From: Saccharothrix coeruleofusca
GTDB lineage: Bacteria; Actinomycetota; Actinomycetes; Mycobacteriales; Pseudonocardiaceae
Direction of reading: 5' to 3'
Length of the DNA stretch: 45,468 bases
NCBI RefSeq assembly: GCF_014648515.1
Contig: NZ_BMRG01000007.1
Location: 133,391-178,858, forward strand
Numbering within the stretch: the first letter of the stretch is position 1; each line of letters begins with the position of its first letter. Below are positions 41,452-45,468 of this stretch, one piece after another. A program made the position numbers and the translations under genes. Under the pieces are notes generated by a model. The model had not been told where the DNA came from and made no database searches. It worked only from the letters and a program-made list of their open reading frames with translations.

Positions 41452-41485
41452 CGCAAGATCTGTACGAAATCTCGCAACTTCGTGA
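41452..41485. promoter_or_regulatory. Candidate LacI-type operator upstream of the binding-protein gene
   Basis: GAAATCTCGCAACTTC (41467-41482) has a central CG and is symmetric at 10 of 16 positions; a related CCGCAAGATCTG lies just downstream. LacI-family sites typically have a central CG. The position, about 80 bases before the start, fits a promoter operator. Confidence 0.3.
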
Positions 41486-41534
41486 CAGAGAGCCGCCGCC
41501 GAGCCGCAAGTCCTGTCCACCCGGGCATGCCGAA

Positions 41535-41561
41535 GACCCCCGAGCGGCGAACTCGGGGGTC
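41535..41561 (-). terminator. Terminator hairpin after lacI-family gene
   Basis: GACCCCCGAG (41535-41544) and CTCGGGGGTC (41552-41561) form a perfect 10-bp stem with a 7-base loop, 17 bases after the LacI stop, separating it from the transporter operon promoter. Confidence 0.8.
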
Positions 41562-41578
41562 CTGGACGTTCTCGCGGG

Positions 41579-42580
41579 TTAGCGGGGCGCCGGGGCGGTG
41601 GAGGCGCGCACCACCAGCTCGGGCTCGAAGAGCAGCTCCTCGTCCGGCACGGCGGTGCCCGCGATCCGGTTGGCCAGCAGCTCCACCGCCGCCCGGCCCA
41701 TCGCCTCGATCGGCTGGCGGACCGTGGTCAGCGGCGGCTCGGTGCACGTCATGAAGGCCGAGTCGTCGTAGCCGACCACCGACACGTCGTGCGGCACCCG
41801 CATCCCCTGCCGCCGCACCGCGCGGATCGCGCCCAGCGCCAGCGGGTCGCTCGCACACACCACCGCGGTCACCCCGCGCTGCAGCAGCCGGGTGGCCGCG
41901 GCCTGACCGCCCTCCAGGGAGAACATCGCGTGCTCCTCGGCCAGCTCCACGCCCGCCCGCTCGGCGCAGGCCACCAGCGCGGCCAGCTTGCGCCGCGACG
42001 GCACGTGGTCGGTCGGCCCCAGCACCGCGCCGATCCGGGTGTGCCCCAGCGCCACCAGGTGCCCGAACGCCTGCTCGACGGCCACCGCGTCGTCGCAGGA
42101 CACGCGCGGGAAGCCCAGGTCCTCCACGGCGGCGTTGACCAGCACCGCGGGCAGCTTGCGCCGCGCCATCTGCCGGTAGTGCTCGTGCGGGGCGTCGGCC
42201 TGCGCGTACTGCCCGCCCGCGAACACCACCCCGGACACGTGCTGCTCCAGCAGCAGCTCCAGGTAGTCCGCCTCGGAGACGCCGCCCGCGGTCCGGGTGC
42301 ACAGCACCGGCGTGAACCCGCGCTGCGCCAGCGCGTTGCCCACCACGTCGGCGAAGGCCGGGAAGATCGGGTTCTGCAGCTCCGGCAGCACCAGCCCGAC
42401 CAGCCGGGCGCGCTCGCCGCGCAGCTGCGTCGGCCGCTCGTAGCCCAGCACGTCCAGCGCGGTCAGCACGGCCGACCGGGTAGCGTCCGACACGCCGGGC
42501 TTGCCGTTGAGCACCCGGCTCACGGTCGCCTCGCTCACGCCGACCTTCGCGGCCACCTCTGCCAACCGCCGTTGCGTCAT
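41579..42580 (-). CDS. LacI-family transcriptional regulator
   Basis: A 333-residue repressor. The N-terminal helix-turn-helix (RRLAEVAAKVGVSEATVSRVLNGKPGVSD) and hinge-proximal VLTALDVLGYERP are diagnostic. The periplasmic-binding-like core follows with LVLPELQNPIFP, HYRQMARRKLPAVLVN and VVGYDDSAFMTCTEPPLTTVRQP. ATG 42580 begins the HTH directly and sits 6 bases from a TATAGT -10, so it is probably leaderless; the upstream in-frame ATG at 42628 is rejected. It likely controls the adjacent alpha-glucan operon. Confidence 0.94.
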   Translation of the reverse strand: MTQRRLAEVAAKVGVSEATVSRVLNGKPGVSDATRSAVLTALDVLGYERPTQLRGERARLVGLVLPELQNPIFPAFADVVGNALAQRGFTPVLCTRTAGGVSEADYLELLLEQHVSGVVFAGGQYAQADAPHEHYRQMARRKLPAVLVNAAVEDLGFPRVSCDDAVAVEQAFGHLVALGHTRIGAVLGPTDHVPSRRKLAALVACAERAGVELAEEHAMFSLEGGQAAATRLLQRGVTAVVCASDPLALGAIRAVRRQGMRVPHDVSVVGYDDSAFMTCTEPPLTTVRQPIEAMGRAAVELLANRIAGTAVPDEELLFEPELVVRASTAPAPR

Positions 42581-42586
42581 GGAGCA

Positions 42587-42592
42587 ACTATA
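42587..42592 (-). promoter_or_regulatory. -10 hexamer TATAGT of a leaderless lacI promoter
   Basis: TATAGT on the minus strand is a near-consensus -10, ending 6 bases before the ATG. TTGC-containing repeats just upstream (42612-42636) may be autoregulatory sites. Confidence 0.6.
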
Positions 42593-42700
42593 GGGCAGGA
42601 TTTGTCGCCCACTTGCGCAGGCTTGCACTCGTTTGCGTCCCCCGTCCCCCGTTCTCCGCTTCTATCCCCTACCGGGTGATCCGTGGGGTACAACTCCCCC

Positions 42701-43261
42701 ATGACTAGGTGGGTGCTGCTGGTGGGCGCGCTGCTGTTGTCCGCCGGGTGCGCCGCACCGGTCGCGGGCAAGCCGGTGGCCGCACCGGTGACGTCGTCCG
42801 CCGCCGCGGCGGCTCCGGACGAGGTCGTGCGCTGGGTGGACAAGTTCTGCGGGGTGGCCAACTACCTCATCGCCGCGGGCTCGGTCAGCGCGGGCCAGCC
42901 GACCGGTGACCCGGCCCGGATGAAGCAGGCGATGAGCGAGTCGCTGGGCCGCGTGGTCGACGTGCTGGACGTGGCGCTGCACGACCTGGCCGAGCTCTCC
43001 CCCGCCCCGGACCCGGCCGCTGACACCTCGGTGGAGCTGATCACCACCCCGCTGGCCGAGGCGCGGGACAAGTTCGCCGCGGCCAGGGAAGCCGTCGACA
43101 ACGCCCCCGAGCTGACCGGCGAGGTGTTCGAGGGCGTCATGAAGAACATGACCGAGGCCGTCACCGGGATGACCCAGGGCGTGGAGAAGCTGGCCGTGGT
43201 CTCGCTGCCCGAGCAGTTCCAGCGGGCCGTGCCGCAGGCGCCCAACTGCGCCCAGCGCTGA
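42701..43261 (+). CDS. Hypothetical lipoprotein
   Basis: A 186-residue exported lipoprotein: MTRWVLLVGALLLSAGC gives a clear lipobox with Cys 17, then an Ala/Pro/Val tether. The rest is helical (VVRWVDKFCGVANYLIAAG, ARMKQAMSESLGRVVDVLDVALHDLAEL, ARDKFAAAREAVDNA) with Cys in DKFCG and near the C-terminus (PNCAQR) that may pair. Many actinobacteria carry such small lipoproteins of unknown role. ATG 42701 is chosen because the extra N-terminal MGYNSP would precede a perfect signal peptide. It is divergent from lacI. Confidence 0.8.
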   Translation: MTRWVLLVGALLLSAGCAAPVAGKPVAAPVTSSAAAAAPDEVVRWVDKFCGVANYLIAAGSVSAGQPTGDPARMKQAMSESLGRVVDVLDVALHDLAELSPAPDPAADTSVELITTPLAEARDKFAAAREAVDNAPELTGEVFEGVMKNMTEAVTGMTQGVEKLAVVSLPEQFQRAVPQAPNCAQR

Positions 43262-43470
43262 CCGCACCCGGCGGGAAGGCCGGTCCCGCCGGTCGTGGAC
43301 CCAATGGCGCGAAAGCACGGCTCACGATTTCCGCGGGAATGCTCGGACGTTGCTGGACCGCCTGGGTGAAAAACGTCCACGATCGACATTTCCGCAGGTC
43401 AGTGGCGCTACAGTGACCTCCGCAGACGTGCTCCTGGAAAGCCTCGCGCGGTCCGGAACGGGGGGCGGCG

Positions 43471-44115
43471 TTGATCGATGGTGGCGTGGTGGTGGGTTAT
43501 CTCGCCGTGCTCATGACCCAGGCGGCCGGGCGGTTCGTCAACGACCGGATCGATGACGGCCTCAAGAGCCTCTACGACCGGGTGGTGCGCAGGCTCGGCG
43601 GCGGAGCGGTGCAGGACCTCCAAGCGGACCCGGCGGACGAAGCCGCGCGGGGGCGGGTGGCCAGGGCGGTGGAGAACGTCGCCGCGGTGGACCGGGGCTT
43701 CGCCGACGAGATCGCCGCGATCGTCGCCCGGCTGGACCAGGCGGGTGGCAGGCGGTTGGTCAACCAGGTGCGGGCGCGCACCAACGTCCAGCACTTCGGC
43801 TCGGGCGACCAGGCGACCCACGGCGGCGTCATCAACAAGAGCTGGTCCCGCTCCACCGAGCACCCCGGCAACTACTCCGGCGCTCCCGCGTGGGTCAAGG
43901 TGGCGACCGCGCTGGGCGCCCTCTGCGCGCTGGGGGGACTGGTCCTGCTGGTCTTCGACGTGGCCACGGCGATGTCGGCGGGGCGGGACGAGGTGGGCCG
44001 CCCGCTGCCGCCCGACCTCGACGTCCTGACGCGGGGCGCCGTCCTGTTCGTCGTGGGCCTGGCCCTGTGCCTGCTCGGGTCGCTGGGCCGGTCGATGTCC
44101 AAGCGCGGGTGGTGA
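43471..44115 (+). CDS. Hypothetical protein with two C-terminal membrane helices
   Basis: A 214-residue protein of no family I recognise. The N-terminal half is helical (AAGRFVNDRIDDGLKSLYDRVVRRLGG, VARAVENVAAVDRGFADEIAAIVARL). A Gly/Asn/Gln-rich segment (about 103-125, NVQHFGSGDQATHGGVINKSW) follows, then two helices (about 140-168 and 188-207) and a basic tail. The N-terminal region resembles the small helical adaptor-like regions seen before NTPase or TIR modules in actinobacteria, but none is present. TTG start with GGGGGG upstream; GTG or ATG codons 5-15 codons later are alternatives. Confidence 0.65.
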   Translation: MIDGGVVVGYLAVLMTQAAGRFVNDRIDDGLKSLYDRVVRRLGGGAVQDLQADPADEAARGRVARAVENVAAVDRGFADEIAAIVARLDQAGGRRLVNQVRARTNVQHFGSGDQATHGGVINKSWSRSTEHPGNYSGAPAWVKVATALGALCALGGLVLLVFDVATAMSAGRDEVGRPLPPDLDVLTRGAVLFVVGLALCLLGSLGRSMSKRGW

Positions 44116-44180
44116 AGTCCGCCGGACAGCGGCCTGCCGTTCGGGTTAGGCAACAGCGGGGGCGAACGGGGCGCGGAATG

Positions 44181-44197
44181 TGGGGGCGCAGCCCCCA
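44181..44197 (+). terminator. Short perfect hairpin before the lanM gene
   Basis: TGGGGGC (44181-44187) and GCCCCCA (44191-44197) form a 7-bp stem with a GCA loop, 65 bases after the previous stop. A likely terminator. Confidence 0.5.
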
Positions 44198-44231
44198 TGT
44201 GCGCGCGCCGCGGACGTGCCACGTTGTCACT

Positions 44232-45468
44232 GTGACTCACTCCGCCGTAGACCGGCCCGCCGCGACGTGGTGGTCCTGCGGCGTGCGCGGGACACCGCAG
44301 GACCAGGCCGTCCCAGGGGGGCGGCCCGCGTGGGCCGCGTTCGTGGAACGCGCCACCGCGACCGCGGCGCACGCCGCCTTCCCCGGCGGCACCTGGGAGG
44401 AGGGCTTCGCCTTCGCGCTGCGCCCGCTGGTGCGCGCGGCCACCGCGCTGGACCGGCGGCTCGACGACGACTTCGCCCGGCGGCTGAGCGGCAGGCTGGT
44501 CCGCATCGCCGCCCGCACCCTGGTGCTGGAGCTGAACCTGCGGCGGGTGGCGGGCGAGCTGTCCGGTGGCACGCCCCGGCAGCGCTTCGCCGACTTCGTC
44601 TCCACCGTGCGGCTGCCCGAGCTGTTCGCCGAGTACCCGGTGCTGGCCCGGCTGCTGGGGCAGACCTGCCTGCACGCGGTGCGGGCGCACCGCGACCTGC
44701 TGGACCGGTTCGCCGCCGACCGCGCGCGGATCGTGGCCGAGCTGCTGGGCGGGGTGGACCCCGGCGCGCTGGTCGCCGTGGAGACCGGCCTCGGCGACTC
44801 GCACGCGGGCGGCTGCTCGGTGAGCGTGCTGCGGTTCGCCGACGGCCGCAGGGTGGTCCACAAGCCGCGCCCGGTGCACCTGCACGCCCGCTTCACCGAG
44901 CTGCTGCGCTGGTTCGACGGGCACACCGGGCTGGGGCTGCGGCCGGTGGCGGCGGTGGCGGGCGACGGGTACGGCTGGCTGGAGTTCGTCGAGCACACCC
45001 CGTGCGCCGACGTGGCCGAAGTGGGCCGGTTCTACCGGCGGCTGGGCGGCCTGCTGGCGCTGCTGCACGCGGTGGACGCCACCGACATGCACTACGAGAA
45101 CCTCATCGCCTGCGGCGACCAGCCGGTCCTGGTCGACGTGGAGACGCTGTTCCACCCGACGACGGGCGTCCCGGCCGACCCCGCCGCGTGGGCGCTGGCC
45201 CGGTCGGTGCACCGCACCGCCGTGCTGCCGCGGGTGCTGCTGGGCGAGCACGGCGCCCACGACGTCGGCGGGGTGGGCGGCGACCCCGCCGAGCGCTTCC
45301 CCGCCGACGTGGCCGCGTGGGCCGACGAGGGCACCGACCGGATGCGACTGGTGCGCGTGCCCGCGCCCACCGCGTCCGCGCACAACCGGCCCCGTGTGGG
45401 CGGGCGGGACGCCGAACCCGCCGACTACGAGTGCGCCCTGCTGGCCGGGTTCCGGCTGGGCTACGACG
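44232..45468 (+). CDS. Class II lanthipeptide synthetase LanM, N-terminal part (runs off window)
   Basis: 412 codons are open to the window edge without a stop. The sequence matches the DUF4135 dehydratase domain of LanM: a helical lead with RLSGRLVRIAARTLVLELN, then GLGDSHAGGCSVSVLRFADG, the ATP-site Lys in VVHKPRPVHLH, GYGWLEFVEHTPC, LLALLHAVDATDMHYENLI with the catalytic His/Asn, and VLVDVETLFHPT. LanM enzymes phosphorylate and dehydrate Ser/Thr of a precursor and then cyclise them onto Cys; the LanC-like cyclase half should lie to the right. GTG 44232 is the furthest reasonable start; GTCAC-T-GTGAC overlaps it. No precursor gene is visible upstream. Confidence 0.9.
   Translation, partial: MTHSAVDRPAATWWSCGVRGTPQDQAVPGGRPAWAAFVERATATAAHAAFPGGTWEEGFAFALRPLVRAATALDRRLDDDFARRLSGRLVRIAARTLVLELNLRRVAGELSGGTPRQRFADFVSTVRLPELFAEYPVLARLLGQTCLHAVRAHRDLLDRFAADRARIVAELLGGVDPGALVAVETGLGDSHAGGCSVSVLRFADGRRVVHKPRPVHLHARFTELLRWFDGHTGLGLRPVAAVAGDGYGWLEFVEHTPCADVAEVGRFYRRLGGLLALLHAVDATDMHYENLIACGDQPVLVDVETLFHPTTGVPADPAAWALARSVHRTAVLPRVLLGEHGAHDVGGVGGDPAERFPADVAAWADEGTDRMRLVRVPAPTASAHNRPRVGGRDAEPADYECALLAGFRLGYD

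Noticed and set aside
44116-44231. Lanthipeptide precursor gene
   Set aside because: No start codon leads to a 40-90 residue peptide with Ser/Thr and Cys in the core; the stretch is mostly a short hairpin.

Overview
This is high-GC, GC3-rich actinobacterial DNA. It has GTG and TTG starts, many 4-bp start/stop overlaps, PptT/PptH-type and Rpf-type genes, DUF3516 helicase, SARP and LanM families and CUT1 sugar transporters without their own ATPase. The gene set fits the Pseudonocardiales (Saccharothrix/Lentzea/Actinosynnema-like), but genus cannot be fixed from sequence alone. I count 43 protein-coding genes, two of them cut by the window ends. No rRNA, tRNA, CRISPR array or complete insertion sequence was found.

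Layout. 1-1067 (-): an ECF cobalt/nickel transporter (cbiM, cbiN-like PDGLE protein, start of cbiQ). 1201-3702 (+): a DUF3516 Ski2-like helicase. 3931-4581 (-): a resuscitation-promoting factor with LysM. 4927-9383 (+): a small protein, a LytTR response regulator, a DUF485-like membrane protein, a sodium:solute symporter and a LytS-type kinase. The last four overlap by 4 bp, so transport and signalling look wired together. 9479-10069 (-): a stand-alone IS5-type transposase N-terminal domain. 10263-13262 (+): pptH-pptT (removal and addition of phosphopantetheine) and a GCS2-family ligase. 13414-20500: a GH5 endoglucanase with an operator-like palindrome, three small or membrane proteins, a secreted S1 protease, isopentenyl-diphosphate isomerase, a short SARP, a double SnoaL protein and a TetR regulator.

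20552-22461 (-) is the best candidate for an unusual system. A TRPM-like SLOG/LSDAT sensor with two membrane helices is translationally coupled to a second two-helix SLATT-type protein. This is the layout predicted for nucleotide-sensing membrane effectors in bacterial conflict. It is followed by an odd SDR-fold protein (zinc-knuckle N-terminus, catalytic Tyr lost) and a 1137-aa TM0106-type nuclease/DEDD exonuclease/SF1 helicase.

27834-29269 (+) holds two paralogous wall-anchored proteins with different sortase motifs. 29352-34234 (-) is a DeoR-led polyol uptake and oxidation operon. 34586-42580 (-) is a LacI-led locus: binding protein, two permeases, cytoplasmic GH13 alpha-glucosidase and secreted GH87 mycodextranase. 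Together these suggest capture and use of alpha-1,3-glucan such as fungal wall polymer. The right end carries a lipoprotein, a two-helix protein of unknown function and the first 412 codons of a LanM lanthipeptide synthetase.

The main non-coding signal is a composite dispersed repeat at gene 3' ends (four loci near 9.4, 13.3, 24.0 and 34.5 kb). A 12-bp box occurs in pairs spaced exactly 32 bp apart around a small hairpin, usually followed by a 22-bp-period module and a 13-bp module in constant order. Several very strong hairpins and at least five likely leaderless promoters are also visible.
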